From contig CALNVZ010003429.1 of assembly GCA_940671915.1 (NCBI GenBank), positions 27,444,879 to 27,508,878 on the forward strand: 64,000 bases of DNA, in the 5' to 3' direction. Each line of letters opens with the position of its first letter. Position 1 is the stretch's first letter. Source of the stretch: Paracentrotus lividus (taxonomy: Eukaryota > Echinodermata > Echinoidea > Camarodonta > Echinidae). Made by a program: the position numbers and the translations under genes. Shown in pieces: positions 63,101 through 64,000 of the stretch. Below the pieces are notes generated by a model. It was not told the origin of the DNA. It worked only from the letters and a program-made list of their open reading frames with translations, and made no database searches.

Positions 63101-64000
63101 TTCAATCAAAATTTCATCTTAAAGGATTTTAATTAATGATATCACACCCCACATAAAAAGCGGACTTGCCACTTTCCAACGAACAGAATTGTAATTGCCG
63201 TACATTTTAGGCTCCCCTAAGCACAAAATTTCATGTAAATGGTTTATTTTTTTCATATGATAGTAGGAAGAGTTTAGCTAGGCATGTGTAAAAATTAAAT
63301 TATCATTGTGTAATGCAGCAAAGAATTATAAGCTCTCAAAGACAAAGGGGCCATAATTACCCCAGGGCCATAATTACCCCAGTCTCCCCTATTTTGATTG
63401 AAAATATATGGGTCCGTATTCTGGACCGAAGACTTAGTTGCAAGTTCGTGCAAAGATGTTGTGCATCAGACAAAAGGATCGCAATATAGCTTCGTATGAA
63501 CTTGCAACTTATACAAACTCAGTCTTGGGTACAAAATATGGGCCATTGAGTTCTTGAGATATAAGAAATAAACCCGTCATAATAAGTCAAATCGAGTCAA
63601 TGAGAAATGACTAATGGGCTTGATAGAAAATATTAAAAAATTTCAATCTGAACAAATAGGACTGTGATTTATAATAATATTGCTCTTATTTTTGATTCAA
63701 TTTGCTCCAAAAAGCATACAGATACGAGCTCCGCTATTCCACCAACTTCTCTGAAGTACGAAACAACTTCAACAACAGTCATAGGGTCACGCAGGATCAA
63801 CTAGTCTACGGCAACATATCCGATATCAGTTCTGCAGGAGTCGTTGAGTCTGTTACAATTTCCCTCCCAGAAAGAGGGCAGGACATTGTCTACTACTTTG
63901 CTATCCGGGCATGGGATGAAGCCGGTAACGGAGGTGACTTGTCTAACATCGCTTCCTTGTCCATTCGCTTCATACCGCTTGCGGTAAATACCACGATGGA
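1685..64000 (+). CDS. Calcium-activated chloride channel regulator (CLCA) family gene, 12 exons, 3' end outside window
   Basis: Joined exons encode about 896 residues, close to the roughly 900-940 residues usual for CLCA proteins, so only the C-terminus is missing. CLCA proteins are secreted or membrane-shed regulators of calcium-activated chloride conductance and cell adhesion, not channels themselves. Seen here: a hydrophobic signal peptide (residues 1-23), the CLCA N-terminal domain (about 30-330), a VWA domain with full MIDAS (D334, S336, S338, T404, D431), a beta-rich region (about 510-725), a basic RRRKR run (about 725-729) and a fibronectin-III-like segment (about 750-896). All 11 introns have GT/AG ends and phases that keep the frame open. 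Oddity: the zinc-protease HExxH is replaced by RNWGY at 159-163. Intron 1 (about 31 kb) is inflated by an apparent assembly duplication. The paralogue cannot be named from sequence alone. Confidence 0.9.
1859..2560. other. Start of CLCA intron 1
   Basis: AT-rich intron following a GTAATA donor. A short GATA-like run sits at about 2262-2278. No gene or recognisable element seen. Confidence 0.5.
2560..3540 (-). mobile_element. Decayed CR1/L2-like LINE, 3' reverse transcriptase fragment
   Basis: On the minus strand, 3540 to about 3190 gives pieces of a reverse transcriptase in shifting frames: a YSKAFDTVNH-like catalytic block A, an ILLSKLSLYGI block, and a VAYHRD/GVPQGS-like block where the consensus turn is mutated. 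Further down, text resembling the post-RT region (DIYQ...WCTY) appears. Several stops and frameshifts; not functional. The family call rests on the spacing of these blocks and is uncertain. The second copy is at about 17330-18230. Confidence 0.5.
4494..5158. mobile_element. Nested foldback element C, 665 bp
   Basis: CACTGTTGCTCATAAAGGTT at the left end is mirrored by the reverse complement (with one or two changes) ending at 5158, with TA on both outer sides. The inner arms are also inverted: blocks with TGCTCCRGCAACATC, AATTTCTTGAAATTG and GGACAAACAA appear in both orientations. No coding capacity. The second copy is at about 19193-19855. Confidence 0.75.
5159..5704. other. Intronic repeat sequence with a (CT)n tract
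   Basis: Contains a CT microsatellite (about 5421-5447) and part of a repeat unit (ACGTATTGGACATAT) that resumes near 10515 after the LINE. The 5600-5704 part probably belongs to the LINE 5' region. No gene seen. Confidence 0.4.
5705..6824. mobile_element. Foldback element with CAGGGGCGTATCCA ends, ~1.1 kb
   Basis: The left terminus CAGGGGCGTATCCA and right terminus TGGATACGCCCCTG are perfect inverted repeats, followed inward by G- and C-rich runs and a shared CCCCCCTATTGG block. An A/G-rich stretch (5761-5845) and a tandem array (about 6200-6640) lie inside. It interrupts what looks like the 5' UTR of the Jockey-like LINE. Second copy: about 20396-21515. Confidence 0.75.
6200..6640. repeat. 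Five-unit tandem array with palindromic CTCGCGCTTCGCGCTCGC core
   Basis: Units of roughly 80-100 bp share the core at about 6210, 6301, 6391, 6468 and 6590 and an AT-rich spacer (CCAAATC..ATGCACA). The core is a near-palindrome of CG dinucleotides in an otherwise AT-rich element. The last unit is the most diverged. Confidence 0.8.
7060..10513 (+). mobile_element. Decayed Jockey-superfamily-like non-LTR retrotransposon (endonuclease + RT)
   Basis: Two domains are visible, broken by frameshifts. An AP-type endonuclease (about 7310-7920) shows a MSFNVEGF start, an SVYKPPG block and the GDFNSHSPSWGY motif. The reverse transcriptase (about 8480-9230) shows LKNGKAAGLDDV, a TAAYDTVNH-like block A, NGLPQGSVLAPVLFNVYTN, and a YAD active-site block in which the second Asp is replaced. 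A linker containing PRGCREYYIPG joins them (about 7900-8550). A C-terminal remnant extends to about 10100. The 3' end is an (AATAA)n-type tail at 10488-10511. The 5' limit is uncertain and may reach about 5600 across the inserted foldback element. Inactive. Confidence 0.8.
10280..10378. repeat. (CT)n and poly-G low-complexity tracts in the LINE 3' region
   Basis: A CT dinucleotide run (about 10279-10301) and a 17-G run (about 10349-10373) lie downstream of the RT. Short reading frames here are repeat artefacts. Confidence 0.8.
10596..11660. mobile_element. Foldback element D, 1065 bp, nearly full palindrome
   Basis: CAGTGTGTTCCTAAAGAAAG is mirrored at the right end, with TA on both sides (10594-10595, 11661-11662). 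Inverted similarity continues for about 350 bp per arm, including AAGGTCAGTCATTTC and TTTCAATGAAATGCA. The centre (10930-11300) is GC-rich and repeats a GTCTCNGAGAC/GACGTC-type motif on both strands. No ORF of interest. The second copy is at about 25416-26529. Confidence 0.85.
11790..12380. repeat. Imperfect ~380-bp tandem units inside element B
   Basis: Blocks CAAAACGTATTGGA, TTTAATTCTCATRTCTGAGCTTATA and TTGTAAA recur in the same order at about 11856 and 12246, with further partial units at 5340-5360 and 10515-10590. The units were split apart by the LINE and element D. Confidence 0.6.
13366..14296. mobile_element. Foldback element F with repeated TGTAGGGAATACCGG blocks
   Basis: TGTAGGGAATACCGG (13366-13380) and its reverse complement (14282-14296) bound about 930 bp. 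The same block, or a close variant, recurs inside at about 13385, 13732, 14078 (inverse) and 14099. No coding capacity. Second copy: about 28256-29189. Confidence 0.75.
14297..14710. other. AT-rich intron end of the first repeat copy
   Basis: Contains a poly-G tract (about 14376-14389) and a poly-T tract (about 14659-14670). No gene seen. The last 39 bases before 14711 are absent from the second copy. Confidence 0.5.
15647..15806. repeat. (ATT)n microsatellite, second copy
   Basis: Counterpart of 926-1085 with altered repeat length and a longer poly-G run. Confidence 0.85.
16432..16608 (+). pseudogene. Duplicate of CLCA exon 1, frame destroyed by indels
   Basis: Aligns along its length with 1685-1858 and keeps the same donor (GTAATA), but carries several one- to three-base indels, including TT added after ATATTTGT, a base lost in GGGGATAC and one lost in ATCGACTT. 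No continuous frame remains. Nearby bases also differ (ACCCCGGGGGG before the ATG). Probably a sequencing artefact and not a second functional exon. Confidence 0.8.
17330..18230 (-). mobile_element. CR1/L2-like LINE fragment, second copy
   Basis: Counterpart of 2560-3540, with more indels and short deletions. RT blocks are barely readable. Confidence 0.4.
20396..21515. mobile_element. CAGGGGCGTATCCA foldback element, second copy
   Basis: Counterpart of 5705-6824. The left terminus lacks one G. The CTCGCGCTTCGCGC tandem array is still visible at about 20890-21310. Confidence 0.6.
21750..25332 (+). mobile_element. Jockey-like LINE, second copy, heavily frameshifted
   Basis: Counterpart of 7060-10513. 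Fragments of the RT (for example PQGSVLAPVLF near 23850) remain, but frames are shorter than in the first copy. The (AATAA)n tail is at about 25312-25332. Confidence 0.7.
25416..26529. mobile_element. Foldback element D, second copy
   Basis: Counterpart of 10596-11660, with the same CAGTGTGTTCC ends and GC-rich centre, plus scattered indels. Confidence 0.65.
28256..29189. mobile_element. Foldback element F, second copy
   Basis: Counterpart of 13366-14296 with few differences. The left end reads TGTAGCGGAATACC. Confidence 0.65.
29568..29592. other. Assembly gap, 25 N
   Basis: A run of exactly 25 unknown bases, directly after the second repeat copy. Its fixed, round length suggests a placeholder and not a measured distance. 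Confidence 0.99.
29593..30039. other. CLCA intron 1, with a long poly-A tract
   Basis: AT-rich sequence with about 59 consecutive A at 29918-29976. No gene or element boundary recognised. Confidence 0.5.
30040..31741. mobile_element. ~1.7-kb foldback element with AAGTCCCC ends
   Basis: AAGTCCCC then TCCAATCAAAATGATGTAAC on the left is mirrored on the right (TTACATCATTTTAATTGG then GGGGACTT), with one or two changes. Inside, a motif like GCTCACTCATCCATG recurs in both orientations (about 30165, 31260, 31405). A related right-end fragment seems to lie at about 50955-51115. No transposase visible. Confidence 0.6.
32147..32505. mobile_element. ~360-bp foldback element with CAGGCACGTAACTAGG ends
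   Basis: CAGGCACGTAACTAGG (left) pairs with CCTGGTTACGGGCCTG (right). A GTTGTTCAG block occurs at both edges and may include a target duplication, but where it ends and the terminus begins is ambiguous. The CAG start would suit a hAT-type element; this is inference. Contains C- and G-rich runs and poly-A/poly-T. Confidence 0.6.
32702..32987 (+). CDS. CLCA exon 2: N-terminal domain
   Basis: 286 nt, acceptor CTTCATAG, donor GTAGGT. It enters in phase 0 and leaves one base over. It encodes a TMFTSASNHLYLAS start, the ILVPNTW strand, and a GCGKQGEDMHMTP segment matching the conserved CGxxGxRIHLTPDF block of CLCA proteins. Four bases before the frame, the acceptor follows a pyrimidine-rich tract. 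Confidence 0.88.
32988..33691. other. CLCA intron 2, left part
   Basis: AT-rich intron. No gene, tRNA or clear element seen before the Tc1 palindrome. Confidence 0.5.
33694..35352 (+). mobile_element. Tc1-like element rebuilt as a palindrome (long inverted arms)
   Basis: Flanked by TA (33692-33693 and 35353-35354) with CAGTGTCCCCAAAATT-type termini. The plus strand in the centre and right carries a broken Tc1 transposase: FAKQHVNKPAEF, a GGCFMIWSCMAAS block (about 34660-34700), an NNDPKNTANHIKA block with the second Asp, and HSPDLIPI, where the third catalytic position would follow but a stop intervenes. The left arm (33694 to about 34240) is an inverted copy of the right arm, including the HDRDP and PDLIPI blocks. 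So the DNA-binding half of the gene is missing and replaced by a mirror of the 3' half. Cannot encode an active transposase. Confidence 0.85.
35355..36149. other. CLCA intron 2, AT-rich
   Basis: No gene seen. Two loosely similar blocks (about 35880-35960 and 36005-36080) share TTAACAARCATRTAGT and TTAAAAGTT-like text, suggesting an old short tandem duplication. Confidence 0.4.
36155..37747 (-). pseudogene. RTE-like reverse transcriptase, main domain
   Basis: 530-codon open frame, of which the first ~25 codons belong to the inserted foldback element. The RT blocks are in order: IIFKKGDRSSCGNYRGISLL, GYRGGRST, AFVDFTKASDSI (block A Asp kept; F to S beside it), GVKQGCKLAPTLF, QYADDI (catalytic YADD kept), KTETMSVG. 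The C-terminal segment ends SKRNSKRQGK. The RT core itself is open and looks recently active, but it is cut from its upstream part by the insertion. Confidence 0.85.
37674..37887. mobile_element. 214-bp foldback element with telomere-like repeats, inserted in the LINE
   Basis: Inverted arms 37682-37709 and 37852-37879 match at 26 of 28 positions (GACATNTGCTCC..GACAATTGCTCCG). The outer eight bases on each side do not pair well. TGCACAAGT at 37665-37673 and 37888-37896 is a 9-bp target duplication. The interior (37761-37832) carries CCCTAA/CCTAAACCTAACCC runs, that is TTAGGG-type telomere-like units on the minus strand. A 9-bp duplication suits Mutator-like elements, but the family is unproven. 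Confidence 0.8.
37888..38141 (-). pseudogene. RTE-like linker upstream of RT
   Basis: Carries SAGPDGIPPEVL, the conserved entry to the RT domain, and continues across the insertion in the same frame when one copy of the target duplication is removed. Read from a GTG at 38141, it overlaps the stop of the endonuclease frame, so the two are separated by a small frameshift. Confidence 0.75.
38138..38791 (-). pseudogene. RTE-like endonuclease C-terminal part
   Basis: 217 codons. Begins in the late endonuclease: LLEFCTRFQLTVMGTMF, HQLDHVLANK, then the terminal DHKLL motif (TDHKLLVCKC). The catalytic N-terminal half is absent, because an in-frame stop and unrelated sequence begin near 38815. Ends at TGA (38138-38140) in frame with PRIK. 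Confidence 0.75.
38831..39263. other. CLCA intron 2, right end, with ~60-nt poly-A
   Basis: Poly-A at about 39051-39110, preceded by AATAATAA. Otherwise AT-rich, ending in the exon 3 acceptor. No gene. Confidence 0.5.
39264..39556 (+). CDS. CLCA exon 3: degenerate metallohydrolase motif
   Basis: 293 nt, acceptor TTGATACAG, donor GTAAAA; completes the split codon from exon 2. In CLCA proteins this region holds HEWAHLRWGVFDE. Here it reads VRNWGYFRWGLFKE (residues 158-171): both zinc-binding His and the catalytic Glu are replaced, while RWG and the later Glu are kept. The Cys-rich segment (RCSLKIKG..KCGMNSDGDYEPGCRF) and the SATASILFG block follow as in the family. Confidence 0.88.
39557..39910. 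other. CLCA intron 3, low-complexity part
   Basis: C, A, G and T homopolymers (39631-39660, 39752-39781) and an (AATA)n run (39676-39700). No gene. Confidence 0.5.
39911..40112. mobile_element. ~200-bp palindromic element, CG-rich
   Basis: GGCGCAGTCACATGTACGAC near the left pairs with GTGTACATGTGATTGCC at the right, followed inward by CAAGACCAACGCA against TGCGCTGGTCTTGCG. The reading frames here arise on both strands from the palindrome and are not genes. Confidence 0.6.
40113..40544. other. CLCA intron 3, right part
   Basis: AT-rich, ends in the pyrimidine-rich acceptor TTTCGTATTTCAG of exon 4. Nothing else recognised. Confidence 0.5.
40545..40811 (+). CDS. CLCA exon 4: end of N-domain and VWA MIDAS motif
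   Basis: 89 codons, donor GTAAGT. Begins IAEFCHSGDD, matching the family's VEFC block. Ends SVVLVLDISGSMY: the first VWA strand and the DxSxS metal-binding motif (D334, S336, S338), intact. The exon boundary directly after this motif is typical for CLCA genes. Confidence 0.9.
40812..41464. other. CLCA intron 4, left part
   Basis: No gene or element boundary recognised. Confidence 0.4.
41465..41770 (+). mobile_element. tRNA-derived SINE
   Basis: A tRNA-like head: TTAGTCGATCGGTAACG (A-box-like, 41475-41491) and GGTTCGAATCC (B box, 41535-41545), 60 bases apart. A non-tRNA body follows, with an A-rich end near 41760-41770. The 3' limit is approximate. No complete cloverleaf, so not a tRNA gene. 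Confidence 0.65.
41800..43115. repeat. ~70-bp minisatellite, split by a foldback element
   Basis: Units with TTCTTTTGTGCTGCTTTGTTA, GCAAGCWCAAAGGGGTTATCT and TGTATCAGAATGGCATG occur about three to four times before 42058 and three times after 42929. Units in the right block are more diverged. The element at 42059-42928 was inserted at a TA in the array. Confidence 0.8.
42059..42928. mobile_element. Intact 870-bp foldback element, family B
   Basis: GGGGAGACCGGGGACAATTG ends in inverted orientation, TA on both sides (42057-42058, 42929-42930). Iterated GGGGCAATTGTAACA blocks sit at 42243-42304 and near the right end (42880-42905). No coding capacity. It serves as the template that shows element B (3835-12997) to be interrupted. 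Confidence 0.88.
43116..44230. other. CLCA intron 4, low-complexity and unassigned
   Basis: A G/C-run segment (43120-43280) with possible inverted ends (GGGGTCGTGGAG / GGCTCCACAGCCCC) may be a small foldback element. A short TG run lies at 43361-43377. Open frames at 43862-44236 have no recognisable domain and I do not call them. Confidence 0.4.
44240..44372. repeat. (TTTG)n / (TG)n microsatellite
   Basis: TTTG and TGTG repeats over about 130 bp, with G interruptions. Confidence 0.85.
44631..45355 (-). mobile_element. Head-to-tail trimer of a tRNA-derived SINE
   Basis: Three units in minus orientation: about 44631-44895, 44896-45175, and a third cut short at about 45348. Each has a tRNA-like head (44745-44829, 45019-45103, 45293-45348) with GGTCTAG (A-box part) and GGGTTCGAATCCC (B box), and a shared body (TGTCTCCAACGGTAGAAACC). 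AATAAAGAAT flanks the whole trimer at 44621-44630 and 45356-45365, so it was probably inserted as one unit, 5'-truncated in the rightmost monomer. Confidence 0.8.
45356..45669. other. CLCA intron 4, right end
   Basis: Poly-A/CAAA run (45373-45419) followed by AT-rich sequence to the exon 5 acceptor (TTTTCATTTTAG). No gene. Confidence 0.5.
45670..45894 (+). CDS. CLCA exon 5: VWA core
   Basis: 75 codons, donor GTATGT. GNRFDRM starts the first VWA helix after the MIDAS loop; VGIVVFDT is the second core strand. KSSTCIGCGI carries the MIDAS Thr (T404) in place of the family's GGTSI. Phase 0 at both ends. Confidence 0.9.
45895..46605. other. CLCA intron 5, left part
   Basis: Holds one short foldback element (46036-46181). 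The rest has no recognised feature. Confidence 0.4.
46036..46181. mobile_element. 146-bp foldback element, CAGTGGCGGATACAGG ends
   Basis: CAGTGGCGGATACAGG pairs with CCTGGATCAGCCACTG. CTTTA occurs on both outer sides (46031-46035, 46182-46186). G/C runs lie just inside. The CAG start suggests a hAT-type origin, by inference. Confidence 0.7.
46606..47311. mobile_element. ~700-bp foldback element rich in AGCGGT/GGCGTT motifs
   Basis: CCGGTCTCACCG (left) mirrors CAGTGAGACCGG (right). AACTTTGTTGGAGCGTTCC and its reverse complement follow inward. Between them, blocks of AGCGGT, GGCGTT and TTTAGCG alternate on both strands, making this the most CG-rich stretch of the region. Confidence 0.75.
47312..47549. 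other. CLCA intron 5, between elements
   Basis: No gene seen. May include the left end of the THAP-bearing element. Confidence 0.35.
47550..49231. mobile_element. Possible ~1.7-kb DNA element carrying a THAP-like fragment
   Basis: TGACGTCAGGATATGGA (47550-47566) recurs as an exact 17-bp inverted copy at 49215-49231. It lies inside larger, weaker inverted similarity (an ATCGATTATTGG-like block near 47455 and a CCGATAACCGAT block near 49290). The enclosed sequence includes the THAP-like fragment. The true ends and target duplication are unresolved. Confidence 0.4.
48490..48795 (+). pseudogene. Degenerate THAP-like zinc-finger fragment
   Basis: One frame gives RRCVAGGACSYTAYDGY then HRLP and a TW pair (48532-48690). 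A frame shifted near 48690-48705 continues SIVLCSGHFREEDYE. This order (C...C, HRFP-like, W..., CSxHF..DYE) is that of a THAP DNA-binding domain, C2CH type, common in host regulators and P-element-type transposases. The Cys-Cys spacing is odd and a frameshift splits the domain, so it is non-functional as it stands. No downstream transposase was identified. Confidence 0.4.
49232..49638. other. CLCA intron 5, right end
   Basis: AT-rich, ending in TTTGTCTTCTAAG acceptor of exon 6. No gene. Confidence 0.5.
49639..49929 (+). CDS. CLCA exon 6: VWA C-terminal half
   Basis: 97 codons, acceptor CTTCTAAG, donor GTATAC, phase 0. GGYLLLLSDGQEN holds the last MIDAS Asp (D431, family LLTDGEDN). GVIIDTITI and EEMEYLSKTTSG match the family's GAIIHTVAL and LEELSKMTGG. 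The start was placed at 49639 because the upstream open frame lacks family similarity and the junction fits exon 5. Confidence 0.87.
49930..50428. other. CLCA intron 6
   Basis: AT-rich, no gene or repeat recognised. Confidence 0.5.
50429..50677 (+). CDS. CLCA exon 7: beta-sandwich region
   Basis: 83 codons, acceptor CACTCACAG, donor GTAAGA, phase 0. IIDDALGSDTVITVIWTT and VVLTGPDG match the family's VDSTVGKDTLFLITWTT and LWDPSG. The segment linking VWA to the later domains. Confidence 0.88.
50678..51740. other. CLCA intron 7
   Basis: TA microsatellites at 50794-50815 and 51199-51220. The stretch 50955-51115 resembles the right end of the element at 30040-31741. No gene. Confidence 0.45.
51741..51863 (+). 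CDS. CLCA exon 8
   Basis: 41 codons, acceptor TTACCCAAAG, donor GTAAGG, phase 0. PGLWNVTI matches the family's VGTWKYSL; VAVTSKPS matches LTVTSRAS. A foldback element begins four bases into the following intron. Confidence 0.85.
51868..52056. mobile_element. 189-bp foldback element four bases inside intron 8
   Basis: GGCGCCTTCTCCAAACAAAG is mirrored perfectly at the right end (terminal repeats about 37 bp with one or two changes, through GTGCGTCAG and GCGGGAA). TAA at 51865-51867 and 52057-52059 is a likely 3-bp target duplication. The donor consensus GTAAG is shared between host and element. Confidence 0.85.
52060..53137. other. CLCA intron 8
   Basis: A G-run segment (52716-52770) and GCTCGCTCTTCGCGC (52894-52908) hint at a decayed relative of the 5705-6824 element. 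No gene. Confidence 0.4.
53138..53285 (+). CDS. CLCA exon 9
   Basis: 148 nt, acceptor TTTATAACAG, donor GTGAGT; leaves one base over. PALAIYAQVQQ, PVLNADVTAII and MPLLDNGSG match the family's PLVVYANIRQG, PILRASVTALI and LELLDNGAG. Confidence 0.9.
53390..54221. mobile_element. 832-bp element E2 with many TGACAAAT motifs
   Basis: CACTGAAAAGATAACTTTGT pairs exactly with its reverse complement ending at 54221. It interrupts the left arm of E1. TG flanks both sides. At least nine TGACAAA(T/C) copies are spread inside, denser at the right (54040-54185). Not coding. Confidence 0.75.
54419..54874 (+). pseudogene. BEL/Pao reverse transcriptase, C-terminal half
   Basis: KTYRMSVHLFGGTWSPSCCS, then NFYVDDCLVSV with the catalytic YVDD pair intact (about 54570-54585), GGFRLAKWMSN, and LPVERALGMMWD. 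The N-terminal half of the RT is missing because the element starts here. The frame ends at a stop in the connection region at 54872-54874. Confidence 0.8.
54875..55560 (+). pseudogene. BEL/Pao connection and RNase H remnant
   Basis: SSIYD-like text near 54900 and, after frameshifts, FWTDSMIVLHYIRMKTGGF and WRHVDTKENPADIVSE (55372-55530). These are the RNase H catalytic Asp region and the segment following it in Pao-type pol. Confidence 0.7.
56280..56680 (+). pseudogene. BEL/Pao integrase core remnant
   Basis: VGMDFFGPIE (first catalytic Asp), VVFTCMSTRAIHIEIADSLD, TIRRMISRRGPKY. Downstream frameshifts hide the second Asp region. Order and spacing match Pao integrases. Confidence 0.7.
56690..57740 (+). 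repeat. ~530-bp tandem duplication of the integrase C-terminal region
   Basis: 56690-57229 and 57230-57740 match over most of their length: CGGACTATTCGAAA, GGACTTGTCAGACGGAAGAC, GCAGCATCTGGCTGATCTCT, CCCAGCCTACAGCAA. Differences are mainly small indels. The right copy keeps longer frames. May be a sequencing artefact of the same kind as the 14.7-kb repeat. Confidence 0.75.
57741..59946. other. BEL 3' region and presumed LTR
   Basis: AT-rich, non-coding. I cannot place the 3' LTR start because no 5' LTR is present for comparison. GGAACCGT repeats at 59009 and 59032. Confidence 0.4.
60340..61634. other. CLCA intron 9, right part
   Basis: Contains a weak inverted repeat: AAACTGTTTCAT..CCCCAAACTATTT (60552-60587) against AAACAGTTTTTTGGGGGGAATG (60726-60747). 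A stretch rich in GCAAACTTTGC/GCGACAAAG motifs lies at 61080-61500. No gene. Confidence 0.4.
61635..61757 (+). CDS. CLCA exon 10
   Basis: 123 nt, acceptor CGAAATTTAAAG, donor GTAAGT; enters and leaves with split codons that match exons 9 and 11. SDLFKADGTYSGFF and TSNGRYNVKVNVKG match the family's ATKDDGVYSRYF and DTNGRYSVKVRALG. Ends EIRR, the start of the basic run. Confidence 0.88.
61758..62269. other. CLCA intron 10
   Basis: A TG run at 61957-61988. The 62030-62170 stretch resembles 4290-4445 and may be a shared element end. No gene. Confidence 0.45.
62270..62494 (+). CDS. CLCA exon 11: basic cleavage-like site and fibronectin-III-like start
   Basis: 225 nt, acceptor AATTAATCCAG, donor GTAAGC. 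With exon 10 it completes RRRKR followed by SAEPE (about residues 725-734), a furin-type consensus. It continues with FMRTASGGVF, which matches the family's FSRTSSGGSF, and DLVYTSF and TLSWTAVGDDMDQGT, the fibronectin-III-like part (family LTWTAPGDDYDHGT). Confidence 0.88.
62520..63389. mobile_element. 870-bp foldback element with GGCCATAATTACCCC repeats
   Basis: GGGGAGACTGGGGTAATTAT ends in inverted orientation, TA on both sides (62518-62519, 63390-63391). The motif GGCCATAATTACCCC and its complement recur at about 62707, 62733 (variant), 62986, 63350 and 63367. Same length and plan as the element at 42059-42928 but a different iterated core. Non-coding. Confidence 0.85.
63410..63543. mobile_element. 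~135-bp foldback element
   Basis: GGTCCGTATTCTGGACCGAAGA on the left mirrors the right arm (CTTGGGTACAAAATATGGGCC) with several changes; AGTTGCAAGTTCG against CGTATGAACTTGCAACT follow inward. Confidence 0.55.
63715..64000 (+). CDS. CLCA exon 12 (cut by window end)
   Basis: Acceptor TTGCTCCAAAAAG; the frame is open to the window edge. AYRYELRYST, IVYYFAIRAWDEAGNGGDLSNI match the family's HKYIIRIST and DLFIAIQAVDKVDLKSEISNI. RFIPL follows as in other CLCAs, so only a C-terminal tail or membrane anchor should remain. Confidence 0.88.

Overview
The window looks like intron-rich, repeat-dense DNA from a marine invertebrate. I infer an echinoderm, most likely a sea urchin, from the combination of a secreted CLCA-family gene with small phase-conserved exons, abundant foldback DNA elements, and Jockey-, CR1/L2-, RTE- and BEL/Pao-type retroelements. 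No species diagnosis is possible from the sequence alone. It is not prokaryotic: there are no operons, and almost all long open frames are exons or decayed transposon genes.

One host gene is supported. It is a plus-strand calcium-activated chloride channel regulator (CLCA) gene that starts at 1685 and runs off the right edge. I resolved twelve exons (1685-1858, 32702-32987, 39264-39556, 40545-40811, 45670-45894, 49639-49929, 50429-50677, 51741-51863, 53138-53285, 61635-61757, 62270-62494, 63715->64000). All internal junctions are GT/AG and the frame stays open for about 896 codons. Order of parts: signal peptide, N-terminal metallohydrolase-like region, VWA domain with a complete MIDAS, beta-rich region, basic RRRKR run, fibronectin-III-like region. 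The HExxH zinc-protease motif typical of CLCAs is replaced by RNWGY, while the VWA metal site is intact.

Bases 1-14710 and 14711-29567 are the same sequence twice. The second copy differs mainly by one- or two-base indels that destroy exon 1 and the transposon frames, and it ends at a 25-N gap (29568-29592). An unpolished long-read gap fill or duplicated haplotype is much more likely than a real tandem duplication.

Everything else is intron filled with mobile DNA. The doubled unit holds a CR1/L2-like LINE remnant, a nest of TA-flanked foldback elements, a decayed Jockey-like LINE and tandem arrays. Further right are a Tc1 element rebuilt as a large palindrome (33694-35352), a minus-strand RTE-like LINE split by a small foldback element with telomere-like repeats (36150-38830), a minisatellite interrupted by an 870-bp foldback element (41800-43115), a trimeric tRNA-derived SINE (44631-45355), a degenerate THAP-like fragment (about 48490-48795), a small foldback element four bases inside an intron (51868-52056), and a BEL/Pao element with inverted ends nested in a larger foldback element (53368-60336). 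No standalone tRNA, rRNA, CRISPR or host ncRNA gene was recognised.
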